DNA of 64,000 nt from NCBI GenBank assembly GCA_024742415.1, contig JANSYN010000008.1, positions 112,637-176,636 of the forward strand. The letters run 5' to 3'. This stretch comes from Gammaproteobacteria bacterium (GTDB taxonomy: Bacteria; Pseudomonadota; Gammaproteobacteria; Pseudomonadales; Halieaceae). Of this stretch, positions 47,750 to 56,237 are shown one piece after another. A program made the position numbers and the translations under genes. Every line of letters starts with the position of its first letter. The first letter of the stretch is position 1. The notes beneath the pieces are model-generated. The model had not been told where the DNA came from, did no database searches, and was given only the letters and a program-made list of their open reading frames with translations.

Positions 47750-48359
47750 CACACAACACGGTACTGCCGCTTCATCACGCGGCTTCACCATGATCGAAGT
47801 TCTGGTGACGTTTGTCATCCTGGCAGTGGGGGTGCTTGGCGTTGTCAGCCTGTTAACGTCGTCCAAGACCTCTGAATACGAGTCGGTACAACGAGCAAGG
47901 GCCATCACCATGGCCGATAGCATGCTGGAAAAAATCCGCGGTAACCCGCAGGCAATCAGCACAACGCCCGGCTATGCGATTGGTACCACCAACCCATTGG
48001 ATGGCACAGTTTATGCGAGTGAGCCGGCGCCCAACTGCGTGACGGCCAGTTGTACCCCCGTTGAGCTTGCCAACCACGACTTGTGGGCCTTCGAGCAGGC
48101 ACTGATTGGGTCCTCTGTTTCAGTAGGTGGCGCAGATACCGCTGGTTTGATCAATCCCAGGGCGTGCATACAGTTTGCGCCGTGGGGACCGCATACCAAC
48201 TCCGGACAAATCTCGATCTTGATCCAGTGGGATGGCTTGCAGGAAACCGGCGACGGCGTACCCGCGGGCGTGGTCTGCGGTGGTGGTGCCGCGGGCACAG
48301 ATCCCAACCGCCGGTCTATTGTAGTGACTTCCTTTGTCGTCGATCAGGCGGAGCTGTAG
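47730..48359 (+). CDS. pilV: Type IV minor prepilin PilV (cluster 2)
   Basis: 209 residues from ATG 47730; ATG 47733 is equally possible. The 18-residue leader ends Arg-Gly18, then FTMIEVLVTFVILAVGVLG with Glu at +5. ADSMLEKIRGNPQAI and a Cys-pair domain (NCVTASC) match PilV. The C-terminal strand RRSIVVTSFVV is shared with cluster 1 PilV (RRLVLTSYV). Four bases separate it from pilW. Confidence 0.9.
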   Translation: MMLAARNTQHGTAASSRGFTMIEVLVTFVILAVGVLGVVSLLTSSKTSEYESVQRARAITMADSMLEKIRGNPQAISTTPGYAIGTTNPLDGTVYASEPAPNCVTASCTPVELANHDLWAFEQALIGSSVSVGGADTAGLINPRACIQFAPWGPHTNSGQISILIQWDGLQETGDGVPAGVVCGGGAAGTDPNRRSIVVTSFVVDQAEL

Positions 48360-48363
48360 CCGT

Positions 48364-49431
48364 ATGAAGAGTGTTCAGAACAACAGAGGCTTACAGGAAC
48401 AGGGCGGCCTTTCGATTGTCGAGTTTATGGTCGCGATGTTGCTCGGTACCATCCTCATTGGTGGCGCAATTACGATTTACCTGGCATCGCAGCGTTCATA
48501 CGTGGAGTCAGAGCGCTCCATGCAGATGTCAGAGGGTGCACGCTTCGCACTGATGTTGATCACTGATTCGCTGCGCCACGCCGGCTTTATGGGCGGCATA
48601 CAGGGCGCTGATATCGAGAACGATGCCGGTCTTGGCGCGGTCACTGGCGCCTGCACCGGCGATGGCGATGCCTACGATTTAACGAATTATATTGCCGCGG
48701 TCAAGGCCGATAGCAGCGGTGATGCCTATGGTTGCATCGACGATGCCGTGCCAGACAGTGATGTGCTGGTAGTGAAAGGATTTCTGCCGGACCCACTCTA
48801 TGACGAGGATCCGAATGACCCCGCGGCGGTGCTGGATGGCGATATAGAGTGGCCCAATGAAACTGAAAACGACAAAACCTATGTCATAGCCAACGTTGAG
48901 CGCGGGCTGCTCATTGATGGCGCCGAGTCGCTGGCTTCACAACCTGACGTGAGCCAGGGCGAACCCTACGCCGGCGCGCTGGCCTGGCCCTACCAATTCC
49001 AGATTTTCTACCTGCGTGAGCCGCCGCTTCGCGCTAACGGTGATCGGGGGGTTCCCAAGCTTGCGCGCAAGGTGCTGGTTTACGATGGCACGAATATGGT
49101 CATCGAGACGCAGGATCTGGTAGAGGGCATAGAACGTATGCGCTTCCGCTTTGGCTGGGATGACGACGAGGATGGATTCATCGACACCTATGGCGGTCTG
49201 GAAGACGTAGAGACTGCCAACGCCTGGGACACCGTAGCCTTTGTGGAAGCGTTTATTCTTGCGCGCAGTGAGAGCGAAGACGTGAATTACGAGAACGCGA
49301 AAACCTATCAGTTGGGCGATGAAACCTTCGACCCCAATGATCCAGCATTTGATGAGAATTTTGTTCGCCTGCTGGTCAGCAATGCCGTGACGCTGCGCAA
49401 TCCCAGTCTCTACTTGTTGGGAGGGTCCTGA
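48364..49431 (+). CDS. pilW: Type IV minor prepilin PilW (cluster 2)
   Basis: 355 residues from ATG 48364. The leader ends Gly15 before LSIVEFMVAMLLGTIL with Glu at +5. The stalk has MSEGARFALMLITDSLRHAGFMGG, matching PilW. The large globular domain is unusually acidic (for example FGWDDDEDGFIDTYGGLED, possibly a calcium-type loop). It pairs with PilX, PilV and FimU in the tip complex. Confidence 0.9.
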   Translation: MKSVQNNRGLQEQGGLSIVEFMVAMLLGTILIGGAITIYLASQRSYVESERSMQMSEGARFALMLITDSLRHAGFMGGIQGADIENDAGLGAVTGACTGDGDAYDLTNYIAAVKADSSGDAYGCIDDAVPDSDVLVVKGFLPDPLYDEDPNDPAAVLDGDIEWPNETENDKTYVIANVERGLLIDGAESLASQPDVSQGEPYAGALAWPYQFQIFYLREPPLRANGDRGVPKLARKVLVYDGTNMVIETQDLVEGIERMRFRFGWDDDEDGFIDTYGGLEDVETANAWDTVAFVEAFILARSESEDVNYENAKTYQLGDETFDPNDPAFDENFVRLLVSNAVTLRNPSLYLLGGS

Positions 49432-49433
49432 GC

Positions 49434-49904
49434 ATGTTGACTAGCGCACGAAAGCAGCGCGGGGTTGCCCTTGTGGTGGCAATGTTGTTCTTGTTGATTG
49501 TTACCATTTTGAGTGTCACTGCCGCCAGGAACAGCTCAATGAGTTTGCGAATGTCTTCCAATATGCAGGACCAGAACAACTCATTGCAGTCGGTAGAGGC
49601 GGCGCTGTTCGCCACCCTGGCATTGGCGGGCACCGCAGATGATCCTTTTGATCGTAACGATGACGATGATCCTTTTCAGGGAATTGCCCCGCTTTCACAG
49701 CTTGATGACCCCAATTCAGTGAATTCAATAGAGGTAACACTGTTGCGCGTAGATGGCTCCTGCCCTCGGCCTCGCCCCGGAAGGGGAGGTAGCAGCGCCG
49801 GCTTTTTTGCCTGTGATTATTATCGCGTCGATGGCAGCCATGAAGTGCCCGGCCGCGCGCGCACGATTGCGTCGCTGGGTGTAGTGAAGACGGTCTTGAA
49901 GTAA
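49434..49904 (+). CDS. pilX: Type IV minor prepilin PilX (cluster 2)
   Basis: 156 residues. Leader MLTSARKQRG, cleavage before VALVVAMLFLLIVTILSVTAARN, the standard PilX N-terminus, with no Glu at +5. The mature domain is short and acidic with a DDPFDRNDDDDPF stretch and two Cys near the end. It starts two bases after the pilW stop. 201 bases separate it from pilY1. Confidence 0.88.
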   Translation: MLTSARKQRGVALVVAMLFLLIVTILSVTAARNSSMSLRMSSNMQDQNNSLQSVEAALFATLALAGTADDPFDRNDDDDPFQGIAPLSQLDDPNSVNSIEVTLLRVDGSCPRPRPGRGGSSAGFFACDYYRVDGSHEVPGRARTIASLGVVKTVLK

Positions 49905-50105
49905 CCCGGGAATGTCCGGGTTAAATGGATGGAAAGCCGTTAGCTTTTTTGTATGAAGCGGTAGGTGAGAAAGACTTACAAACACAAGGCGGCGAGCCAG
50001 GTTGGCTGCCGTTAAGGCCCACAAGGGCAACGACATTGAGTAACAAGAATCACCAGCAATCGCCGTTACGGCGCTTGCCGCGCGATTTACACGGAGGTCA
50101 ACACG

Positions 50106-53100
50106 ATGAATATTAGGCTTATAAAAACGGTACTAATGATTCCTCTACTGGCAGTAACGCACCTGGCCGGTGTTGTTCCGGCGGCGATTGCCGATGATAC
50201 CGAGATATTTTTCAATTCACCGGCAAGTTTGACCTCCTCCGGCAGGCCAAAGGTGCTCATCGTGTTTGATGATTCGGGAAGTATGAGAACGCTTGTAGCG
50301 ACCCGGCCGCCTTATGATCCGAATGAAACCTATAACGGTGGCATAGACGGTGCTGAACTGGACCGCGTGTATTATTCGACAGACGGCGTGCCGCCCGGGT
50401 CCAACAGTAATAACTGGTTCTCAAGTTCTGTGAACCGTTGTGCGTCGTCCTACTTTCCGCTGCAGGAAGAGGGCGTATTCCCCGCGGCCGTTGCGCGGCG
50501 CTGGTCTCCGGAGACTACTGAAGAAATCTGCGAGGTGATTCAGCCACCCCAGTGCCCCTCAGGCTACAACCTGTTTGCGGGTTTCTGTATCCGCTGGTTT
50601 CCGTTCAGCATCGTGCCCCTGGCGCAGCAGTGTACGATTGAGACCAATCCTGGCACCTGGGCAAACCTGAACAGTTCGATCAATAACCCGCCACATGTTG
50701 AGTGTCGCAATGATGTGCAGCTTGCCAACCCCGGCAACGGCCCGGGCGTTGCAGACGGCTATCCGCTGGATGACGTACCCGATGCAGAGGTCTTTGACGG
50801 TGCCGCGCCTACGGACTCGAATTTCGCCTGGGGGGATACGATCTACACGCTGTACAGCGGCCATTACATCGACTACTGGAACGACAGCAGTATCATTGAG
50901 TCGCGCACCCGGTTGGCGATTGCGCAGGATGTCATCTCTTCGCTGGTCACAACCGCGACTAACTATGACTTCGGTTTGATGCTGTTTAACGACAATAGCG
51001 GCTCAAGCGATGATGGCGGACGTTTGGTGGCGCGCATTCGCGATGATATGACCGCCGCTGAGCGCGCGGATCTGGTGAGTTTGATCGAAAACGACCTGGA
51101 CGCCGTGGGTGCAACACCACTATGCGAGAGCTATTACGAAGTCTATCGCTATTTTTCTGGCAAATCGGTGCTGTATGGTCTTGAACGCGACACCGGTGGA
51201 ACGCCAGACAGGGATTTGCCGGTCAGGGATACCGACGCTGAAGATGACTCAGGGAATTACATTCCCCCAAGCCAGGATTGTGGCCCGGTCTACGCCATTC
51301 TGATGACCGATGGTTTGCCCAGCCTGGATACCAATGCAAACTCGGCGATCGAGACACTCACAGGCGAGACCTGTGATTCCTGGCCGGATGATGATGGCGG
51401 TGGCCCCGAGTCGAAAAACTGCTTGCCTGAGCTGGCCGGTTACATGGCCACCGAGGACATCGACCAGGACGCCTCCAATGGCGAGCAAAATGCGGTCACC
51501 TATACCATAGGGTTCGATATCAGCCAGCCACTGCTGGAAGAAACCGCCGACAGGGGCACCGGTCAATACTTCGAAGCACGAACAGCGGGAGAACTCGCGA
51601 CGGCTTTTCAGGTGATCCTGAACGATATTTCCGATCTGGAATCGACCTTTACGTCACCTGCGGTTGCGGTGGACAGTTTCTCGCGTAACCGGACTGAAGA
51701 CGCCGTCTACTACGCGATGTTTGAGCCCGACAACAAGCCGGACTGGCGCGGCAATGTGAAGAAGCTGCGTCTGGCCTTCCCCGACGGGGAAGCGCCGCAG
51801 GTTGTCGACAGAAACGGTGATCTTGCTATCAACGCTTCCAACGGCGAAATCATCAACGATGCGGACACGTTCTGGAGCACCGATGACGGTGGATTTGTCA
51901 GCAAAGGCGGTGTGGGCGGCCTGTTGGCGGCGCGTGATCCGGCGACCCGAACCCTGTACACGAACACAGGAAGCTCCGGTGCACTGGAAGCGTTTACCAG
52001 CGCAAACATGACCCGCGATGCCTTTGGTTTTGCCACCGACGCGGACCTGTTCAACTTCTTTGGCGTAGGTGGCCAGGCGAATCTCGACAAGGTGATTGCC
52101 TGGGCACAGGGTTATGGATTCAACCCTGACGGGTCTATCTCCAGCGTGCGCAGGGAATGGGTGATGGGCGACCCGCTGCATAGCCAGCCACAGTTGCTGA
52201 ACTACGGCGCCCTGGGGAGCTTTGACCCCAACAACCCGGACTTGCGCATACTGGTGGGCACCAACACCGGCTTTCTGCACATGTTTGGCGATAGCGACGG
52301 TGTAGAAGATTGGGCATTCTTCCCCAAAGAACTGGCGGGCGTACTGAACAAGCGTCGCATTAATGCAGTGTCCTCCGAGCAGGTGTACGGCGTCGATCTT
52401 ACGCCGGTGGCGTATCTGCGCGATGTGGGGCTGGATGGCACCATCAACAGTACCGATGGCGACACCGTATGGGTCTATCAGGGCCTGCGTCGGGGCGGCA
52501 ACATATACTACGCCCTGGACCTGTCGAATCCCGATAGTCCGTCCTACATGTGGTCAGCAAGTCCGATTGATGCGGGGTTGTCTGAGTTGGGGCAAACCTG
52601 GTCCGAGCCTGTGGTGACGAAGATACCGGGGTATGTGGACGCGCAGGGCGTACCCAAGCCGGTGGTTATCTTTGGAGCCGGCTATGACCCTGACAAAGAC
52701 AGCAAGTCGATCGGTACTGCCGATGATCAGGGCCGCGGTGTATTTATCCTCGATGCCCAAACCGGCGCGCTGGTGCGCAGTATCACGCCAACCACGCGCA
52801 CGGATAAGAACCTGCGCGCGCAGGGTCTTTCGGACTCAGTGCCCGGCGGCATTGCAACGCTGGACAGCAATGGCGATGGCCTGACCGATCGCCTCTACTT
52901 CGGCGATACCGGTGGCAACCTCTGGCGCGTGGACATTAACCCCGGGCTTCCAGACTTCACCGGTGGCGAAACCTGGCACTTCAATAAACTGGCCAGTTTC
53001 GGCAGCGGTTCCAACGCACTCAATGACCGCCGGTTCTTCAACACGCCGGAAATCGTGCGCATACGCGGTGCCAATGGAAAGCCGGTTGATGCCGTCCTGA

Positions 53101-53732
53101 TTGGCTCCGGCGATCGCACGAATCCGCTTAACACGGATGTGAGGAACTTCTTCTACAATGTCTGGGATGAGCAGGTTGTGCCCTACACGACACCTGCGCC
53201 GACAACGGCGGAGTGCGTGGTGGATCCGAACGACCCGCCCCCTGACTTCCGTTGCAACCTGCCTATTACCAACGGCACGTTATTCAATATCACGAACCAG
53301 ACGCTCAACGATACAACGCTCGCGGGGCTGGGCTACATCCCTAACGGGTGGCGCTTGCGCCTGACCAACCTGGGTGAGAAGAGCCTGTCTGATTCGATCA
53401 CCTTGCTGGGCGTAGTGTTGTTTACCACGTACACGCCACCGGGTGTGATTGTGAACGCGGAGGCTTGCGAGCCGGTGTTGGGCAGCGGCTTGCTGCGGCT
53501 CGTCGACCTTTACAGTGGCGAACGCACTGAAGTGGCTCTGGGCCCAATCATTCCCGATACGCCTGCGGTGGTTGTCGATCCGGACGGCGGCTTCGGTATT
53601 ATTCCTACGCCGGGTGCACCGCCCAAGGAAGGGGACGCAGACAATCCGCCTAACTGTAAAGATGGATACTGTGATCTGTTCCTGACGTTCCCCGGTCCTT
53701 ACGGCAACTTCTGGTACCGGGAGGACTACTAA
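50106..53732 (+). CDS. pilY1: Type IV pilus tip protein PilY1
   Basis: 1208 residues with a GGAGG ribosome-binding site. Signal peptide about 1-29 (ends AIA/DDTE). The N-terminal half is von Willebrand A-like with a MIDAS sequence DDSGSM (D55, S57, S59), interrupted by a Cys-rich insertion about 120-190. The C-terminal half (about 680-1150) is the seven-bladed propeller PilY1_C domain, with a calcium loop DSNGDGLTD near 919-927. The protein sits on the pilus tip with the minor pilins and mediates adhesion, surface sensing and pilus extension. It is the only pilY1 in the window. Confidence 0.95.
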   Translation: MNIRLIKTVLMIPLLAVTHLAGVVPAAIADDTEIFFNSPASLTSSGRPKVLIVFDDSGSMRTLVATRPPYDPNETYNGGIDGAELDRVYYSTDGVPPGSNSNNWFSSSVNRCASSYFPLQEEGVFPAAVARRWSPETTEEICEVIQPPQCPSGYNLFAGFCIRWFPFSIVPLAQQCTIETNPGTWANLNSSINNPPHVECRNDVQLANPGNGPGVADGYPLDDVPDAEVFDGAAPTDSNFAWGDTIYTLYSGHYIDYWNDSSIIESRTRLAIAQDVISSLVTTATNYDFGLMLFNDNSGSSDDGGRLVARIRDDMTAAERADLVSLIENDLDAVGATPLCESYYEVYRYFSGKSVLYGLERDTGGTPDRDLPVRDTDAEDDSGNYIPPSQDCGPVYAILMTDGLPSLDTNANSAIETLTGETCDSWPDDDGGGPESKNCLPELAGYMATEDIDQDASNGEQNAVTYTIGFDISQPLLEETADRGTGQYFEARTAGELATAFQVILNDISDLESTFTSPAVAVDSFSRNRTEDAVYYAMFEPDNKPDWRGNVKKLRLAFPDGEAPQVVDRNGDLAINASNGEIINDADTFWSTDDGGFVSKGGVGGLLAARDPATRTLYTNTGSSGALEAFTSANMTRDAFGFATDADLFNFFGVGGQANLDKVIAWAQGYGFNPDGSISSVRREWVMGDPLHSQPQLLNYGALGSFDPNNPDLRILVGTNTGFLHMFGDSDGVEDWAFFPKELAGVLNKRRINAVSSEQVYGVDLTPVAYLRDVGLDGTINSTDGDTVWVYQGLRRGGNIYYALDLSNPDSPSYMWSASPIDAGLSELGQTWSEPVVTKIPGYVDAQGVPKPVVIFGAGYDPDKDSKSIGTADDQGRGVFILDAQTGALVRSITPTTRTDKNLRAQGLSDSVPGGIATLDSNGDGLTDRLYFGDTGGNLWRVDINPGLPDFTGGETWHFNKLASFGSGSNALNDRRFFNTPEIVRIRGANGKPVDAVLIGSGDRTNPLNTDVRNFFYNVWDEQVVPYTTPAPTTAECVVDPNDPPPDFRCNLPITNGTLFNITNQTLNDTTLAGLGYIPNGWRLRLTNLGEKSLSDSITLLGVVLFTTYTPPGVIVNAEACEPVLGSGLLRLVDLYSGERTEVALGPIIPDTPAVVVDPDGGFGIIPTPGAPPKEGDADNPPNCKDGYCDLFLTFPGPYGNFWYREDY

Positions 53733-54157
53733 TGAAAAGCACTGATCGCAGCCTTGGTTTTACGCTGATAGAACTGATGATCGTGGTGGCCATTGTGGCC
53801 ATCCTGCTGCTGGTGGCGTTACCGGCCTACCAGGACCAGCTGCAAAAGGGGCGTCGTACTGACGCGATGGCCGCCTTGCAGGACGTGGCCGGCAGCATGG
53901 AAAAGTTCATGCTGGACAGGTCTACCTACACGATCAACCTGGCTGATCTGGGCTACGACGTGCCGATGGATTCACCGGAGGGCCACTACCGGATCACCGT
54001 TCGTGCGCCGGATGCGAATTGTGCAATTCAGAGCTGTTACGTGCTCGATGCTGCGCCGCAAGGTGTGCAGGTTGGTGACACGAAGTGCACGCAGTTCACG
54101 CTGCGCTCAAACGGGGTAAAGGAAGCCACAGGCTCACTGGGAAATGACTGCTGGTAA
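53732..54157 (+). CDS. pilE: Type IV minor prepilin PilE (cluster 2)
   Basis: 141 residues; the start shares one base with the pilY1 stop (TAATG). Leader MKSTDRSLG then FTLIELMIVVAIVAIL with Glu at +5. DQLQKGRRTDAMAALQDVAGSMEKFMLDRSTYT is the PilE-type alpha-helix. Four Cys in the C-terminal half suggest two disulfides. It would link the tip complex to the major pilin. Confidence 0.94.
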   Translation: MKSTDRSLGFTLIELMIVVAIVAILLLVALPAYQDQLQKGRRTDAMAALQDVAGSMEKFMLDRSTYTINLADLGYDVPMDSPEGHYRITVRAPDANCAIQSCYVLDAAPQGVQVGDTKCTQFTLRSNGVKEATGSLGNDCW

Positions 54158-54174
54158 GCAGAGGGATGAAACAT

Positions 54175-54507
54175 ATGAATGCATTACGACCAGTTTCGAA
54201 AACCACATGGCAAACAGCCTGTGCTGCTACTTTGTTGCTGTTGGCCGGTACTGCCGGCGTTGCGCAGGCCCAGGTGCCCGACAAGGTCTTTGCCTGTGAA
54301 GTGCTCACTGAGGCGGGGGTTTCTGGCCTGGTGGTAGCGCAGGCAGAGGACATGCAAGAAGCCAAAAAGCTCGTGATGACCTCGTCCGCAAAAACAGTGG
54401 CGGGCTACGACAGCAAAACCCGGTCAATCATCCAGTGTATTGATGCCCGCAGCGGTCGCTTCTCGGACGGTACCTTCCAGAGCTTCTATGAGGGGCTTGC
54501 CAGGTAA
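54175..54507 (+). CDS. Small exported protein of unknown function downstream of pilE
   Basis: 110 residues from ATG 54175, chosen because GAGGG lies 9 bases upstream (ATG 54166 has it immediately adjacent). A Sec signal peptide ends near AQA/QVPDK at residue 32. The mature part is about 78 residues with two Cys (FACEV and IIQCID) that could form a disulfide. No family is recognised. At 17 bases after pilE it is probably co-transcribed, so it may be a pilus accessory protein; PilY2 of Pseudomonas is also small and exported but no similarity is claimed. Confidence 0.65.
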   Translation: MNALRPVSKTTWQTACAATLLLLAGTAGVAQAQVPDKVFACEVLTEAGVSGLVVAQAEDMQEAKKLVMTSSAKTVAGYDSKTRSIIQCIDARSGRFSDGTFQSFYEGLAR

Positions 54508-54524
54508 GTGCTGTGCTCCAAGCA

Positions 54525-54591
54525 GTGTTGCAACGGGTAGTGTTACAACGGATAGTGTTCAATGGGTAGTGTCGCGCGAACGGGCAGTGTG
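54525..54591. repeat. Degenerate 15-bp tandem repeat
   Basis: Four imperfect copies: GTGTTGCAACGGGTA, GTGTTACAACGGATA, GTGTTCAATGGGTA, GTGTCGCGCGAACGGGCA, then a partial GTGTG. It starts 18 bases after the small exported-protein gene, in the 239-base gap before the convergent DUF4124 gene. No other element is seen in that gap. Confidence 0.8.
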
Positions 54592-54746
54592 TTTGCCTGC
54601 GAGTGGTAGTCATTTGTTCGTTGCAGGGATAGCAGCAAGAGGAGCGAGCAGCCAGCGCACCCGATGGCTGCATCCTTACTTCAGTTAGCGTGTAGCGCGT
54701 AGTTGGAGTGCCTGAGAGGTGATGTCGGGCAACTGCCCGGTGCGGC

Positions 54747-55205
54747 CTACTCGCAAAAAGCTTCGATCTGTTGTTTGGTGGTTTTGAAGTGTTCCTTGAT
54801 TTCCTGTTCGGTGAGCACTTTGGCATTGCCGTTTTCATCGCGCATGGTGATCCTGTCGGAATTGTTCAGTGCGTCGTAGTTTTCCATGGCGATGCGACAT
54901 AGCTCAGCGCTTTTCTTGCTCTTGGCGGTAGCGGCAACCGCGGCAGTCGCTTCATTTTCTTCTGGCTCACCTGCGTTGCCCGCAGTACTCGATAAGCCCG
55001 ACTTCGTATTGACGACCTCGTAATCAGTGCCCGGAGCGGGCGGTCGATCGCTGAGAATGGTTTCTCCACGCTCGTCGACCCAGCGGTAGTAAGTATCGGC
55101 CGCGCTGGCAGTGGTAGTGAAGAGCGCGGCGCCGGCTACAACGATAAGAATGGCCATTGATGTGCGCGCAGGGTTTTGTCGAAAAAGCAGCTTGCGGTAA
55201 TTCAC
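54747..55205 (-). CDS. DUF4124 domain-containing exported protein, copy A
   Basis: 152 residues. A long signal-type N-terminus (hydrophobic AILIVVAGAALFTTTASAA, about 17-36) leads into the DUF4124 motif YYRWVDERGETILSDRPP. A linker and a C-terminal helical segment ending QIEAFCE follow. Two Cys (LCRIAMEN and the penultimate residue) may pair. DUF4124 is frequent in gammaproteobacteria and of unknown function. 30 bases separate it from copy B, which is upstream in transcription. Confidence 0.85.
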   Translation of the reverse strand: MNYRKLLFRQNPARTSMAILIVVAGAALFTTTASAADTYYRWVDERGETILSDRPPAPGTDYEVVNTKSGLSSTAGNAGEPEENEATAAVAATAKSKKSAELCRIAMENYDALNNSDRITMRDENGNAKVLTEQEIKEHFKTTKQQIEAFCE

Positions 55206-55235
55206 GGTATTTCCCAGTGTCGAGGTTAACGGCGG

Positions 55236-55688
55236 TTATTCACAATAAGCGTCTATTGCATCAAGTGCTTTCTGGCGCTCGGCTGCAATCTGTTCTTCGT
55301 TGAGATAGTACAAATCACCCTGGTCGTCGCGCAGGCGAATGCGGCCGTTGCCGTCCAACTGGACAAGATTGTCGCGCGCACGCTGGCAAAACTCAGGGTT
55401 TTTCTCAATGGTGGCGGCCTGGTCTGTCGCCTCGAAGCGGTTGCTCACGCTGGGTTCGACTTCCGCAGGTACCGCGCCTTCATCAGCCTCGACCACTCGT
55501 TTAAGGCTGGAGCCGGTAGACACGACTTCATACTGCGTGCCCTGTGCGGGCGGCCTGTCGCTGTGTACGGGTTGCCCGCGTTCGTCAATCCATCGGTAGT
55601 AAACATCGCCCGCATTGCTGGTGGCGCTGCCGAAACTTATCGCAATGATCACGCCGAATCCAGCGAGGGTACCCAGTGCAGTTCTCAC
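55236..55688 (-). CDS. DUF4124 domain-containing exported protein, copy B
   Basis: 150 residues. Signal-type N-terminus (about 1-27, ATSNAGD). Motif YYRWIDERGQPVHSDRPP, then GTQYEVVSTGSSL, and the C-terminal EQIAAERQKALDAIDAYCE. Same organisation and conserved Cys positions as copy A, so a tandem duplication. Copy B is probably the first gene of a two-gene operon. Confidence 0.85.
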   Translation of the reverse strand: MRTALGTLAGFGVIIAISFGSATSNAGDVYYRWIDERGQPVHSDRPPAQGTQYEVVSTGSSLKRVVEADEGAVPAEVEPSVSNRFEATDQAATIEKNPEFCQRARDNLVQLDGNGRIRLRDDQGDLYYLNEEQIAAERQKALDAIDAYCE

Positions 55689-56237
55689 AGCTATGCTTCC
55701 CTGTCAGTGCTTATATAGCCTCGAAAATACCCCACATGGATGCTCTAGGCAATTGTGCATAGTAGCGTTCCGGCCACAGCGGCTTGTGTTGACTTTTGTC
55801 CGGTTTAAACCAACAATATCAGCGTCTTGCAGATGGTAACGTCTAACGTCGAGTACCCTCGGCCTCTGGTCCACTGCGGCGATCTCATTATTCGCCCCAG
55901 CTGTTTGTAAGTCCCGTATCCAATCCCTGTCTCATTCGGGGGTCGGAGGCCAGATACTGCGCTACCCCGCAGGGTGACCGATACACGGGTTGTTCGTGAT
56001 CGAATTCCCTCCCAGGAAGCGACTTCTCAGGCAGGCTGCAGTCAGGCTGTTTGTGAGGTTGATCAATGTTGATCGATGTCGGTCAGCACCGATCTGAACA
56101 CCGTATCGGGCTCTCGTAAGGGGGTGGTGTTGCCTGACGGCTATCGAATCCGATATCCGCTTCGCTCCAACCACACGACTTTTTCATGTTCCGGTGAGGG
56201 TAACGCTCCGGGCATTGTTGTTAATTGGAGAAATACT
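55689..56237. other. Divergent intergenic region between DUF4124 genes and ilvI
   Basis: 549 bases. A candidate plus-strand promoter (55789-55817) lies in the left half. The right half carries a 17-codon frame (ATG 56066, [17 protein letters not shown]) that has some branched-chain codons but no convincing attenuator hairpin or T-run after it. The ilvI frame itself stays open back to 56076. Nothing else is recognised. Confidence 0.5.
55789..55817 (+). promoter_or_regulatory. Candidate sigma-70 promoter upstream of ilvIH
   Basis: TTGACT (55789-55794), 17 bases, AACAAT (55812-55817). The -35 is strong and the -10 weak. It would give a leader of about 410 bases before ilvI. Confidence 0.35.

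Noticed and set aside
49925..50116. 63-codon frame between pilX and pilY1
   Set aside because: No ribosome-binding site, no recognisable composition, and it overlaps the well-supported pilY1 start.
56066..56119. Possible ilv leader peptide ([17 protein letters not shown])
   Set aside because: Branched-chain codons are scattered rather than in runs, and no terminator/antiterminator pair with a T-run follows.
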